A DNA stretch of 45,304 nt from Alphaproteobacteria bacterium (GTDB taxonomy: Bacteria > Pseudomonadota > Alphaproteobacteria > Rhizobiales > Beijerinckiaceae): positions 1-45,304 of the forward strand of contig VGDY01000012.1 of the NCBI GenBank assembly GCA_016869555.1, written 5' to 3'. Positions 34,497-43,698 of this stretch are shown one piece after another. Position numbers and translations under genes: made by a program. The notes beneath the pieces were generated by a model that did not search any database, was not told the origin of the DNA, and saw only the letters and a program-made list of their open reading frames with translations. The first letter of the stretch is position 1. Each line of letters starts with the position of its first letter.

Positions 34497-35582
34497 ATGA
34501 TCGGGGCGACGATCACGCGTTATTTCGCGCTGCGGTTTACGCGCACGATTCTGGCGATCTTCTTCACGATTTTCTGCCTGATGTTTGTCGTCGTTTTCGT
34601 CGAGATGCTGCGGCGCGCGAGCGACAATCCTCAGGCCGGGGCCGCGACCGTCGCCTTGATGACGGCGATGCGGGTGCCGGCGGCCGCCGAGATGATCCTG
34701 CCCTTCGCCGTTCTCTTCGGGTCCATGGCGACCTTCGTCGATCTCACCAGAAAGCTCGAACTGGTCGTCGCCCGCGCCGCCGGCATGTCGGTCTGGCAGT
34801 TCATCGCGCCGCCGGCGCTCGCCGCCCTGCTCATCGGCATTGTTTCCGTCGCGATCTACAACCCGCTGTCGGCGTCGATGAAGCAGCGCTCCGAACAAAT
34901 GGAGTGGGATCTGTTCGGCGTGCCCGGCAGTCTGCGCATCGATCACGGCGTCTGGCTGCGCCAGCACGGCGTTGACGGACTCGCCATCATGCATGCGATG
35001 AACTCGGCGAAAGGCGGCACGGAGCTGACGCATGTCAGCGTCAATATCTATGCGCCGAAGGGCGGCTTCCTCGAGCGCATTGAAGCCGAGCGCGCGCGAC
35101 TGGAGCCGGGCGTTTGGGCGCTCGATAACGCACAGGTCAGCGCGCCGGGAGAAGCGGCGCGCAGCGTCGGCTCCTATATGCTGGCCACCGAACTGACGCC
35201 GGAGCAGGTGGCGGCGGCGACGACCCCTCCGCAGGGCACGCCTTTCTGGTCGCTGCCGGAAATGGCCGCGCGCACCGCCTCGGCCGGCCTCGACGCCACC
35301 GGCTACCAATTGCAGTTTCAGTCGCTTCTTGCGCGACCGCTGCTGCTCGTCGCGATGGTTCTCGTCGCCGCTTCCTTTTCATTAAGATTCTTTCGATTTG
35401 GCGGCGTCGCCAAAACCCTTTCGGGTGGCGTGGCCGCGGGCTTCGTGCTTTATATCGTGACCAAAGTCCTCTCGGATCTCGGCGGCGCGGGCATGATCAG
35501 CCCTGTCGTGGCCGCTTGGTCGCCTGCGCTTGTCGGGAGCATGTTGGGCACGGTGATCTTGCTCTATTCGGAGGACGGCTGA
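34497..35582 (+). CDS. lptG: LPS export permease LptG
   Basis: 361 residues from ATG 34497, preceded by AAGGAGGAAGG. Architecture is that of YjgP/YjgQ permeases: three N-terminal membrane helices (about 15-37, 55-85, 97-122), a periplasmic jelly-roll domain (about 140-265), three C-terminal helices. 'ITRYFALRFTRTILAIFF' and 'LVVARAAGMSVWQFIAPPAL' identify the LptG branch (the coupling-helix region contacting LptB). With LptF and LptB it extracts lipopolysaccharide from the inner membrane. Its stop overlaps the lptD start (TGATG). The usual lptF partner gene is absent upstream. Confidence 0.92.
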   Translation: MIGATITRYFALRFTRTILAIFFTIFCLMFVVVFVEMLRRASDNPQAGAATVALMTAMRVPAAAEMILPFAVLFGSMATFVDLTRKLELVVARAAGMSVWQFIAPPALAALLIGIVSVAIYNPLSASMKQRSEQMEWDLFGVPGSLRIDHGVWLRQHGVDGLAIMHAMNSAKGGTELTHVSVNIYAPKGGFLERIEAERARLEPGVWALDNAQVSAPGEAARSVGSYMLATELTPEQVAAATTPPQGTPFWSLPEMAARTASAGLDATGYQLQFQSLLARPLLLVAMVLVAASFSLRFFRFGGVAKTLSGGVAAGFVLYIVTKVLSDLGGAGMISPVVAAWSPALVGSMLGTVILLYSEDG

Positions 35583-38155
35583 TGGCGTGTGCCCGACCCC
35601 TCCGGCGTCTCCCTCTTCCCTTCGCCGCGCTCGCTCTCGTTGCGGCGTCCTTCGCGAATTTTTCCGCGGCGGCGCAGCCCGCGCCCGCGGCCGGCGAGCG
35701 CATGGTCGTCGAGGCCAAGGAACTCGTCTACGACGAGAAAAAGAACACGGTCACGGCGCGCGGCGACGTCCAGATTTACTACAAGGGCCGGCTGCTCGAA
35801 GCGGACCGCGTCACCTATGACCGCAATACGTCGCGCGTGTTCGCCGAAGGCCACGCCAAGCTGACCGAAAAGGACGGCTCGATCGCGCGCGCCGAGCGTT
35901 TTGACCTCACCGACGACTTCAAGCACGGATTCATCGACAGCCTGCAGGTCGACACGGTCAACAACACGCATTTCACCTCGCCGCGGGCCGAGCGGGCGGG
36001 CGAGACGACGACTTTCGAAATGGGCAGCTACACCGCCTGCGAGGCCTGTCGCGACGATCCTACGAAGCCGCGCACGTGGCAGATCCACGCCAAGCGGATC
36101 ATCCACGACAATGTCGAGAAGATGGTCTATTACGAGGACGCGTCCTTCGATTTGCTCGGCGTGCCGATCGCCTATGTGCCGTTCTGGTCGTCGCCGGATC
36201 CGTCGATCAAGCGCAAGTCCGGCTACCTGTCGCCGGTGTTCGTGTATCGCTCGCAGCTCGGGGCCGGCGTCGGCGTGCCCTACTTCTGGGCGATCGCGCC
36301 GAATTACGACCTCACCGTCACGCCGATCTATTTTTCGCGGCAGGGTCCGTTCGTGACCGCGGAATTCCGTCAGCGCTTTGATGCCGGATCTTACTCGATC
36401 CGCGCCGAAGGGACCCATGTGGGGGACACGGGCGCCTTCGCGGCGGCCCCGCTCGGCGCCGGCGGCAAACAGTGGCGCGGCGCGATTCAGTCCACCGGCG
36501 ATTTCTGGCTCAATGACCGCTGGCGCGCCGGCTGGGACATCACGGCCCTCTCGGATCGCTATTTCTTTCAGGACTACAAGCAATATAACTATCTTCTGCA
36601 AAACTACTTCTTCCGCGAATCATCGTCAACGATCTATCTGACCGGCCAGGGACCGCGCAGCTATTTCGACATGCGCGGATATTATTTCCAGCTCCTGTCG
36701 CCCAACGACGTGCAGGCGCAACAGCCCGTCGTTCATCCGGTCATCGACTATAACCGCGTCTTCGACATCGACCCGGCGGCGACGGCCGGCGTGGGCGGCC
36801 AGATTGAAGTCGACGGCAATGTGACGAGCACTTCCGCCAATCTCGCAAATTACGAGTCGATCAATCCGCGCAGACTGGACAGCATTTACGGACTTTACAA
36901 TGTCTGCTCGGTCTATGCGCGCGACGTCGTGCCTCAGCGCAGCACCTGCTTGCTTCGCGGCGTCGGCGGCGACTATCAACACGCGACGATCAGCGGCGCG
37001 TGGAAGCGCAAATTCATCGATCCCATCGGCGGCGTATGGACCCCCTTCGCCTTCACGCGCCTCGTCGGCAGCTATCTCGATTACGACCGCCAGGGATTGT
37101 TCCCGATCTATAATCAGTTCGGGCAGCCGATTCCCAACAGCGCGCAAGGTCTGTTCTTCGATGGCGCCGACAATCGGTTCCGCGGCCAGGCGCTGCCCGG
37201 CATCGGCGCCGAATGGCGCTATCCGATCCTCGCCAGGAGCGTTATCGGCGACATCGTATTCGAGCCGATCGCGCAGGTCGTCGCGCGCTCCAATCAGACC
37301 TCGATTCCGTCGCTCGTTAACATCGACGCGCAAAGCCTCGTTTTCGACGATTCGACCCTGTTCGAATGGAGCAAATTCTCCGGCTATGATCGCTTCGAGA
37401 CGGGCACGCGCCTCAACTATGGCGGCCAGGCCACGATGTCGCTGCCCAATGGCGGCTTCATCAATACGATGATCGGCCAATCGCGCCAGATCGCCGGCGC
37501 CAACTCCTACGCGCAGGCGGACGCGGCGAATGTCGGCCTCGATTCCGGCCTGAATTCGCGCGCCTCGGACATCGTCGGGCGATTCGCTTTTGCGCCCTCC
37601 TCGCTCCTCAGCTTCGTCGCCAAGGGCCGGTTCGACAAGGGCAGCCTGCGCGCGCGCCGTCTGGACATTTTCGCCACAATGAACCTGGATCCAATCTCGC
37701 TCCAGCTTCAATATGCGAATTACGCGTCGCAGCAGGCCATCGGCTTCGACATTCGTCGGCAAGGCCTGTCGGCCTCCGGACAATATAATATTACAAAAAA
37801 CTACTTCATGACCGGCACCGTCACCTTCGACATGAGCCGCTATCTCTATAATTCCCTGACCGATCCGACGCTCGCTCCCTTCACGACGACGCTGACCGGC
37901 ATCAATCTCACCGGCTCGGCGCCGCTGTTCTCGGTGGCGACGCTCGGCGCCGGCTTCGGCTACCATGACGAATGCGCAACCCTGTCGGTCAATTATACGC
38001 AAATCTATCAGCCGCAATCCTACACTGGACTGCCTGCCCGCAATCAGACGGTGATGGTGACGCTCCAGTTGCGCACCTTGGGCGAGGCGAAGTTTAACTA
38101 CGGCGTCGGTTCGGTGCTGGTGAATGACGGCGTGCGCTCCAACGTGACGCACTGA
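35582..38155 (+). CDS. lptD: LPS-assembly outer-membrane protein LptD
   Basis: 857 residues from ATG 35582, overlapping lptG by one base. Signal peptide 'RLPLPFAALALVAASFANFS' to AAAQ. The OstA-type jelly roll follows ('ELVYDEKKNTVTARGDVQI', 'LEADRVTYDRNTSRVFAEG', residues ~45-150), then the large beta-barrel (about 220-857) with family blocks such as 'VPIAYVPFWSSPDPSIKRKS' and 'RSVIGDIVFEPIAQVVARSN'. It inserts LPS in the outer leaflet. Cys residues in 'YTACEACRDDP' and 'NVCSVYARDVVPQRSTCLL' could form disulfides; the next gene encodes a DsbA-family oxidoreductase, a reasonable helper. No surA/pdxA/ksgA follow, unlike the common order. Confidence 0.95.
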   Translation: MACARPLRRLPLPFAALALVAASFANFSAAAQPAPAAGERMVVEAKELVYDEKKNTVTARGDVQIYYKGRLLEADRVTYDRNTSRVFAEGHAKLTEKDGSIARAERFDLTDDFKHGFIDSLQVDTVNNTHFTSPRAERAGETTTFEMGSYTACEACRDDPTKPRTWQIHAKRIIHDNVEKMVYYEDASFDLLGVPIAYVPFWSSPDPSIKRKSGYLSPVFVYRSQLGAGVGVPYFWAIAPNYDLTVTPIYFSRQGPFVTAEFRQRFDAGSYSIRAEGTHVGDTGAFAAAPLGAGGKQWRGAIQSTGDFWLNDRWRAGWDITALSDRYFFQDYKQYNYLLQNYFFRESSSTIYLTGQGPRSYFDMRGYYFQLLSPNDVQAQQPVVHPVIDYNRVFDIDPAATAGVGGQIEVDGNVTSTSANLANYESINPRRLDSIYGLYNVCSVYARDVVPQRSTCLLRGVGGDYQHATISGAWKRKFIDPIGGVWTPFAFTRLVGSYLDYDRQGLFPIYNQFGQPIPNSAQGLFFDGADNRFRGQALPGIGAEWRYPILARSVIGDIVFEPIAQVVARSNQTSIPSLVNIDAQSLVFDDSTLFEWSKFSGYDRFETGTRLNYGGQATMSLPNGGFINTMIGQSRQIAGANSYAQADAANVGLDSGLNSRASDIVGRFAFAPSSLLSFVAKGRFDKGSLRARRLDIFATMNLDPISLQLQYANYASQQAIGFDIRRQGLSASGQYNITKNYFMTGTVTFDMSRYLYNSLTDPTLAPFTTTLTGINLTGSAPLFSVATLGAGFGYHDECATLSVNYTQIYQPQSYTGLPARNQTVMVTLQLRTLGEAKFNYGVGSVLVNDGVRSNVTH

Positions 38156-38325
38156 GCGGCTCCATTTGCTGAACCGCCCTAATTACATGTCGGATTCGCC
38201 TGCCGGGAGGACGCCCGCCGCCCCTCGTGCTAAAAGCGCCGCGATCCGCGCCCCTCGGGACGCGCCTCGGCCGCCAAGCGCGGATACGCCCGGCACAGAC
38301 GCGCTGTCGCGCAAAGGAGAATGCA

Positions 38326-39087
38326 ATGAGGTTTTTTGTTCCGCTCGCCGCCGGCGCGCTTCTCGCGATCTGGCCGACGGCGCAGCTTCTCGCAGAAGGA
38401 TTTTCAGGCCAGCAGAAGGTCGAAATCGAGAAAGTCGTGCATGACTATCTCCTCACCAATCCGGAAGTCATCAAGGACGCGATCGACGAACTCGGAAAGC
38501 GCGAGAAGGTCGCCGAGGCCGCGACGCGAGAAAAGGCCGTCAGCCAGCATGGCGACAAGATTGTAAATTCGTCCAACCAGGCGGTTGTGGGAAATCCTAG
38601 CGGCGATGTGACGCTGGTCGAATTCTTCGATTACAATTGCGGTTACTGCAAGCAGTCGCTCACTTCCATCGCCAAGCTGATCGAAGCGGATCCCAAGCTT
38701 CGCGTGGTGCTTAAGGATTTCCCGGTCCTCGGGCCGGACTCGGTGGAGGCGGCCCAGGTCGCGACCGCCGCGCGGATGCAGCTCGACAGCCAGAAATTCT
38801 GGGACTTCCATCGCAAGCTGCTGATGACGCGCGGCCACATCGGCAAGCAACAGGCTTTGGCGGCGGCGAAGGAAGTCGGCGCCGACATGCCTCGGATCGA
38901 GAAGGACATGGCGAGCGCGGAGACGAAGGCCGCATTGAAGGAAGTGGCGTCGTTGGCGGATGAGCTGCGGTTCGACGGGACGCCGGCCTGGGTGATCGGC
39001 AAAGAGGCGATCATCGGCGGGCTGCCCTACGCTCAATTGAAAGCCAAAATCGACAACATGCGCAAATGCGGCAAGACCGTATGCTGA
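38326..39087 (+). CDS. DsbA-family thiol oxidoreductase (Com1/ScsC-like)
   Basis: 253 residues from ATG 38326, preceded by AAAGGAGA. Signal peptide 'RFFVPLAAGALLAIWPTAQ' to LLAEG. An N-terminal helical extension ('VVHDYLLTNPEVIKDAIDEL', residues 37-75) resembles the oligomerisation region of ScsC/Com1-type proteins. The thioredoxin-fold active site is Cys105-Gly-Tyr-Cys108 in 'LVEFFDYNCGYCKQSL', and the cis-Pro loop is 'FDGTPAWVIGKEAIIGG'. It oxidises or isomerises periplasmic disulfides. Odd: the last seven residues, KCGKTVC, add a second Cys pair. LptD just upstream is a probable client. Confidence 0.93.
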   Translation: MRFFVPLAAGALLAIWPTAQLLAEGFSGQQKVEIEKVVHDYLLTNPEVIKDAIDELGKREKVAEAATREKAVSQHGDKIVNSSNQAVVGNPSGDVTLVEFFDYNCGYCKQSLTSIAKLIEADPKLRVVLKDFPVLGPDSVEAAQVATAARMQLDSQKFWDFHRKLLMTRGHIGKQQALAAAKEVGADMPRIEKDMASAETKAALKEVASLADELRFDGTPAWVIGKEAIIGGLPYAQLKAKIDNMRKCGKTVC

Positions 39088-39176
39088 CCGGCAGGCGGGC
39101 TTCCTTTGCGGCGGCAATGAGGCTAAGAGAGACGGCCTGCCGCCCTTGAGATTTTCGGGAACGTTTCGGAAGCGCT

Positions 39177-39620
39177 ATGTCAGCCGTCCATGTGCTTAAC
39201 GGTCCCAATCTCAATCTTCTCGGCAGGCGCGAGCCGGCGATATATGGAACGGCGACTCTCGACGACATCCGCGCAATGCTGGAGCAGCGTTGCGCCGATC
39301 GCGGCGTCTCGCTCGTCTTTCGGCAGTCCAACCATGAAGGCGACCTCGTCGACTGGATTCACGAGGCGGGCGGCGCTGGCGCGCCGGTCATCCTGAACGC
39401 CGGCGCGCTGACGCACACGTCGATCGCCCTTTATGACGCGATCAAGGGCGCGGACGCCTTCGTCATCGAAGTGCATCTGTCGAACGTGCATGCGCGCGAG
39501 AGCTTTCGCAGCCGCTCCTTCATCTCGCCGGCGGCGCGCGGCGTGATCGCGGGGTTTGGACCGCTGTCCTACATTCTTGCTCTCGAAGCTGTCTTTGAAA
39601 ACGAACCGAGAAAGAGCTGA
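39177..39620 (+). CDS. aroQ: 3-dehydroquinate dehydratase, type II
   Basis: 147 residues, the standard size of the dodecameric type II enzyme of the shikimate pathway. The active-site lid '[20 protein letters not shown]' holds the catalytic Tyr and Arg; '[17 protein letters not shown]' and '[19 protein letters not shown]' (His) and '[18 protein letters not shown]' complete the site. It is followed after 7 bp by accB; aroQ-accB-accC is a conserved order in alphaproteobacteria and other bacteria. Confidence 0.97.
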   Translation: MSAVHVLNGPNLNLLGRREPAIYGTATLDDIRAMLEQRCADRGVSLVFRQSNHEGDLVDWIHEAGGAGAPVILNAGALTHTSIALYDAIKGADAFVIEVHLSNVHARESFRSRSFISPAARGVIAGFGPLSYILALEAVFENEPRKS

Positions 39621-39627
39621 AACTCTT

Positions 39628-40161
39628 ATGGCGCGCAAAGCTCAACCGCCTCGCATCGCTTCCTCCCGCAGGCCGGCGCCGGCAAACGCGCCCGCGATCG
39701 ACGCGGACCTTCTGCGCACGATCGCCGAACTTGTCACCGGCAGCGATCTGACCGAATTCGAGGTGGAAAAGGGCGATCTGCGCATCCGCGCGGCGCGCAT
39801 GCCCGCCGCCGTCGCGAGCGTGGTCGCCGCGCCGCCGCCGATTCAACCCTTGCATGCGGCTTCGGCGCCGACGCCAAAGTCGGCGGCCGCGCCTGCCTCG
39901 GCCCCAGCGGAGCCCGCCGCCGAATTCGTCGACGCGGTGAAATCGCCCATGGTCGGCACCGCCTACCTGCGGCCCAATCCCGACGCCAAGCCCTTCATCG
40001 AAATCGGCGCGCGCGTTTCGGTCGGCGATAAGCTGTTGTTGATCGAGGCGATGAAGACGTTCAACGACATCGTCGCCACCAAGTCTGGCGTGGTGACCGC
40101 CATACTGATCGAGGACGGCCAGCCTGTCGAATATGGCGAACCTCTCCTGGTGATCGAGTAG
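39628..40161 (+). CDS. accB: Acetyl-CoA carboxylase biotin carboxyl carrier protein
   Basis: 177 residues from ATG 39628, just after the aroQ stop. An N-terminal region ('[20 protein letters not shown]', '[12 protein letters not shown]') contacts the carboxylase, a long Ala/Pro linker (about 65-100) follows, then the biotinyl domain with the target Lys in '[20 protein letters not shown]' (the EAMK motif). A thumb is visible in '[17 protein letters not shown]'. It carries CO2 between AccC and AccAD for malonyl-CoA synthesis. accC begins 12 bp downstream. Confidence 0.97.
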   Translation: MARKAQPPRIASSRRPAPANAPAIDADLLRTIAELVTGSDLTEFEVEKGDLRIRAARMPAAVASVVAAPPPIQPLHAASAPTPKSAAAPASAPAEPAAEFVDAVKSPMVGTAYLRPNPDAKPFIEIGARVSVGDKLLLIEAMKTFNDIVATKSGVVTAILIEDGQPVEYGEPLLVIE

Positions 40162-40173
40162 GCGGCGTCAGGA

Positions 40174-41532
40174 ATGTTCGACAAAATCCTCATCGCCAAC
40201 CGCGGCGAAATTGCGCTGCGCATCCTGCGGGCGGCTAAGGAATTGGGCGTTGCGACGGTCGCCGTCCATTCGACAGCCGACGCCGACGCCATGCACGTCA
40301 AGCTGGCGGATGAGTCGGTCTGCATCGGACCGGCGCCGGCGCGCGATTCCTATCTCAATATCCCCGCCCTGCTCTCCGCCTGCGAGATCACCGGCGCCGA
40401 CGCCGTACATCCGGGCTACGGCTTTCTTTCGGAGAACGCCCGCTTCGCCGAGATTCTCGAAGAGCACAACATCACCTTCATCGGTCCGAAGTCCGAGCAC
40501 ATCCGTCTGATGGGCGACAAGATCGAGGCCAAGGCGACCGCCAGGAAGCTCGGCATCCCCTGCGTGCCGGGGTCGGACGGGCCGATCCTCAGCGAGAAGG
40601 AAGCCTTGAGGGTCGCCGAAAAGATCGGCTTTCCGGTTCTGGTGAAGGCGGCGTCCGGCGGCGGCGGACGCGGCATGAAGGTCGCGCACAATCCGCACGA
40701 CCTTTCGATCGCCATCGCCACCGCGCGCACCGAGGCCAAGGCCGCCTTCGGCGACGATACGGTTTATCTTGAAAAATTTCTCGATAAGCCCCGTCATATC
40801 GAGATACAAATCTTCGGCGACGGCAAGGGTCAGGCCGTGCACCTCGGGGAACGAGACTGCTCGCTGCAGCGCCGTCACCAGAAGGTCTGGGAAGAAAGCC
40901 CGTCGCCGGCGCTCAATGACGCGCAGCGCATGGAGATCGGCGAAATCTGCGCACGCGCCATGCGCGACATGCAATACGCCGGCGCCGGCACAATCGAGTT
41001 TCTCTATGAGAACGGCGAATTCTATTTCATCGAAATGAATACGCGCATTCAGGTCGAGCATCCGGTGACCGAGTCGATCACCGGCGTCGATCTCGTCTGC
41101 GAACAGATCAGGGTGGCGGCCGGCTCTCCGCTCTCGTTGCGCCAGGAAGACATTTGGTTCTACGGCCACGCCATCGAGTGCCGGGTGAACGCCGAACACC
41201 CCGTCAGCTTCCGGCCGTCGCCCGGGCGCATCGCCTATTATCATCCGCCGGGCGGCGTCGGGGTGCGCGTCGATTCGGCGGTCTATCAGGGCTATGTGAT
41301 CCCGCCGAATTACGACTCGCTCATCGGCAAGCTCATCGTTCATGGGCGCAATCGAACCGAGGCGCTGATGCGCCTGCGTCGCGCGCTCGACGAATTCATC
41401 GTCGACGGCATCGACACCACGCTGCCGCTGTTTCGAACGCTGGTGCGCAACGCCGACGTCCAGAACGGCATCTACGACATTCACTGGCTGGAGCATTTTC
41501 TGGCGACGGGCGGCATCGAGCCCGGCTTCTGA
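40174..41532 (+). CDS. accC: Acetyl-CoA carboxylase biotin carboxylase subunit
   Basis: 452 residues, full length. N-terminal pre-ATP-grasp domain '[20 protein letters not shown]'; ATP-grasp with the Gly-rich loop '[16 protein letters not shown]', '[20 protein letters not shown]' and the active-site '[20 protein letters not shown]'; the C-terminal domain includes '[13 protein letters not shown]'. It carboxylates the biotin on AccB using ATP and bicarbonate, the first step of fatty-acid synthesis. It lies 12 bp after accB and should be co-translated with it in fixed ratio. Confidence 0.98.
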   Translation: MFDKILIANRGEIALRILRAAKELGVATVAVHSTADADAMHVKLADESVCIGPAPARDSYLNIPALLSACEITGADAVHPGYGFLSENARFAEILEEHNITFIGPKSEHIRLMGDKIEAKATARKLGIPCVPGSDGPILSEKEALRVAEKIGFPVLVKAASGGGGRGMKVAHNPHDLSIAIATARTEAKAAFGDDTVYLEKFLDKPRHIEIQIFGDGKGQAVHLGERDCSLQRRHQKVWEESPSPALNDAQRMEIGEICARAMRDMQYAGAGTIEFLYENGEFYFIEMNTRIQVEHPVTESITGVDLVCEQIRVAAGSPLSLRQEDIWFYGHAIECRVNAEHPVSFRPSPGRIAYYHPPGGVGVRVDSAVYQGYVIPPNYDSLIGKLIVHGRNRTEALMRLRRALDEFIVDGIDTTLPLFRTLVRNADVQNGIYDIHWLEHFLATGGIEPGF

Positions 41533-41625
41533 ACGGCGACGGCGAACGACCGAAAATACGACTTTTCGAAAGAAAGTCCGCGCGCCGGGGTGGCGCGAAC
41601 GCCGCGCGCCGCTATCCTTGAAGGG

Positions 41626-42294
41626 ATGTCGCGCCTCAACGCACCCTACGCGATCACCCCGCATCTTCTGCTTCGCGCCTATTCCATCGGACTTTTTCCG
41701 ATGGCGGAAAGCGCCGAGGAGGATCAGCTCTACTGGGTCGATCCGGAGCGGCGCGCGATTTTTCCGCTCGACCGCTTCGACCTGTCGCGTTCCCTGGCCA
41801 AGACCGTGAGGTCCGACCGTTTTGACGTCGATGTTGACCGCGACTTCGACGCGGTGATCGACGCCTGCGCCGCGCCGGCCTTCCGCCGCGAGCGGACCTG
41901 GATCAACGCCGAAATCCGCCGGCTCTATCGCGAATTGTTCGATCTCGGATTCGCCCACACGATCGAGTGCCGCCGCGAGGGCCGTCTGGTTGGGGGACTA
42001 TATGGCGTCGCTTTGGGGAGCGCCTTTTTCGGGGAAAGCATGTTCCATCTCGAGCGGGACGCCTCGAAGGTGGCGCTCGTCCACCTTGTCGCCCGGTTGA
42101 GGGCGGGCGGATTCCAACTGCTCGATACGCAATTCATCACGCCGCATCTCGCCTCGCTCGGCGCGATCGAGATTTCGCGCGACGAATATCACAGCGCGCT
42201 CGAACGCGCGTTGGCGGCGAAAGCCGACTTCCTCGTCTGGCCGAAGGCCGCGCGCGTGACGGGGACGAGGGCCCTGGCCGCGCTCAAGAGCTAG
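41626..42294 (+). CDS. aat: Leucyl/phenylalanyl-tRNA-protein transferase
   Basis: 222 residues from ATG 41626; a GTG 36 nt upstream is an alternative. Family blocks: 'ITPHLLLRAYSIGLFPMAES' at the start, 'YWVDPERRAIFPLDRF', 'RTWINAEIRRLYRELFDLGF', 'EGRLVGGLYGVALGSAFFGE' and 'GFQLLDTQFITPHLASLGAI'. The enzyme adds Leu or Phe to N-terminal Arg/Lys of proteins, marking them for ClpS/ClpAP degradation (N-degron pathway). Its stop overlaps the stop of the convergent DUF2155 gene in the tetranucleotide CTAG. Confidence 0.95.
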   Translation: MSRLNAPYAITPHLLLRAYSIGLFPMAESAEEDQLYWVDPERRAIFPLDRFDLSRSLAKTVRSDRFDVDVDRDFDAVIDACAAPAFRRERTWINAEIRRLYRELFDLGFAHTIECRREGRLVGGLYGVALGSAFFGESMFHLERDASKVALVHLVARLRAGGFQLLDTQFITPHLASLGAIEISRDEYHSALERALAAKADFLVWPKAARVTGTRALAALKS

Positions 42295-43025
42295 TACGGC
42301 ACATTCGCCGGCGGCACGGGGGGAGCGGCCTGGTCGCCGCGCCGCTTCTTCTTTCGCGACGGCGCAGCCGGCGCCGGCTCCGGCGGCGCCTCGCCGGCCT
42401 CGGGATCGACGGGCGCCGGCGCAGCCTGATCGGCGGGTCCGATCGGCTGGTTTTCCATCGGCGGCGGCGCCGTCGGCTCGACCCGGCGCGAGCGGCGCTT
42501 CCTGCCTTCGGGAGGAGTCGTCGCCTCTGCCTCGGCGGCCGGGGCTGCAGGCGCAGGCGCCGTTGTCGCCTCCGCGGGCGGCGCCGCGGTCTCCTTGCCG
42601 CCTTTGCAGTCGACGAGCCAGACGTCGTAGACGGGGTGCTCGACGCCATGGAGGCCGGGACTTGCCGCGAACATCCAACCCGAGAAGATTCGCTTGGCGT
42701 CCTGCTTCGCGTCGGTCTTGGCGGCTTCCGGCTTCGGATCGGCCCCGCGCTCGGACTTGAGCAGCAGCTCGTCGACCTCGACGAAGGCCGTCGTTTGCGG
42801 CGTCTCGGTCTGCGGCCTTGTGTTGCAGACCTTCGGCGTCACCTGAAGCGCGCCGAACTGAACGGTTTCGTCGATGGCGACGTCGAAATTGATGATGCGG
42901 CCGGTGGTCTTGTCGAGCCCGGCGAAAACCGCGGTCGGATGCCGGATCGGATCGGCTGACGCGCCGGCCGAAAAAAGCGCCCACGCGCCGAGGGCCGCTG
43001 GCGCCAGGGACAGGGGCAATTTCAT
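42291..43025 (-). CDS. DUF2155 secreted protein with Pro/Ala-rich tail
   Basis: 244 residues from ATG 43025, giving a signal peptide ('LPLSLAPAALGAWALFSAGA' ending ASADP). DUF2155 core at about residues 27-145: 'TAVFAGLDKTTGRIINFDVA', 'FGALQVTPKVCNTRP', 'SGWMFAASPGLHGVEHPVYD' and 'VWLVDCKGG', with two Cys that can pair. The last ~95 residues are low-complexity Ala/Pro/Glu with basic clusters (GRKRRSRR, SRKKKRRG). The family is confined mainly to alphaproteobacteria, often beside aat and the NDUFA12 gene as here; its function is not established. Confidence 0.88.
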   Translation of the reverse strand: MKLPLSLAPAALGAWALFSAGASADPIRHPTAVFAGLDKTTGRIINFDVAIDETVQFGALQVTPKVCNTRPQTETPQTTAFVEVDELLLKSERGADPKPEAAKTDAKQDAKRIFSGWMFAASPGLHGVEHPVYDVWLVDCKGGKETAAPPAEATTAPAPAAPAAEAEATTPPEGRKRRSRRVEPTAPPPMENQPIGPADQAAPAPVDPEAGEAPPEPAPAAPSRKKKRRGDQAAPPVPPANVPY

Positions 43026-43113
43026 CCGTTCACCGCATGATTCTCCGCCGGCCCGGACAACAGGGGGGCGACCAGAACAGGCAACAAAGGCGTTTCCATG
43101 GAAACCGCGCCGC

Positions 43114-43521
43114 TCAGCCTTCAGGCCGCCAGGGGGCGTAGTCGCCGCCGGCGGGCGGACGCTCGCCCAATGCAAGCTGAGAGCCCGGCGGACGATAGGC
43201 CTGCGGCGTTCCGGTCAGATTTTCCTGATACGGCAGCTCCCATGCGCGCGCCCGATATGTTTCCTCGGTCGGCGGCGTATCCACCGTATGGTGCAGCCAG
43301 CCATACCAGCCGGGCGGCGTCGCCGAGCCTTCGCAATAGCCCTTGTAGATCACCCAGCGTCGTTCGAAGCCGAGCGCCTTGTCGATCTTGCCGCCGCGCC
43401 GGCGGTAATAGACATTGCCGAATTCGTCTTCGCCGACCCGCTCGCCGTAAAGCAGCGTCCAAAGGCCGGTGCTGAGCGTGGCCTGGTTCCACCAGGTGAA
43501 GAAGCGAATGATGTAGGACAT
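43114..43521 (-). CDS. NADH:ubiquinone oxidoreductase NDUFA12-like subunit
   Basis: 135 residues from ATG 43521. The start 'SYIIRFFTWWNQATLSTGLW' and 'GERVGEDEFGNVYYRRRGG' and 'RRWVIYKGYCEGSATPPGWY' with 'GWLHHTVDTPPTEE' are the hallmarks of the mitochondrial B17.2/NDUFA12 family, an accessory complex I subunit shared by alphaproteobacteria and mitochondria. It attaches to the matrix/cytoplasmic arm. DUF2155 follows 88 bp downstream on the same strand. Upstream of it (43522-43698) nothing is recognisable and the core synteny ends. Confidence 0.95.
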   Translation of the reverse strand: MSYIIRFFTWWNQATLSTGLWTLLYGERVGEDEFGNVYYRRRGGKIDKALGFERRWVIYKGYCEGSATPPGWYGWLHHTVDTPPTEETYRARAWELPYQENLTGTPQAYRPPGSQLALGERPPAGGDYAPWRPEG

Positions 43522-43698
43522 GCAGGGGAGTCCTCGAATTTCGAGGCCCCTTATTGCGTCTGCCGGCGTCAATGTCCAGCCTTGCGGCGCGCGCAAGGCG
43601 GGTCAGTCGGAATTTCCGCTTTGCGCCATTTCCAGACCTTCGTCGAGCTCCATGTGCCGTATGCGATCGCCGTGAGGTAATCGGAGCGGTCCCCGCTT

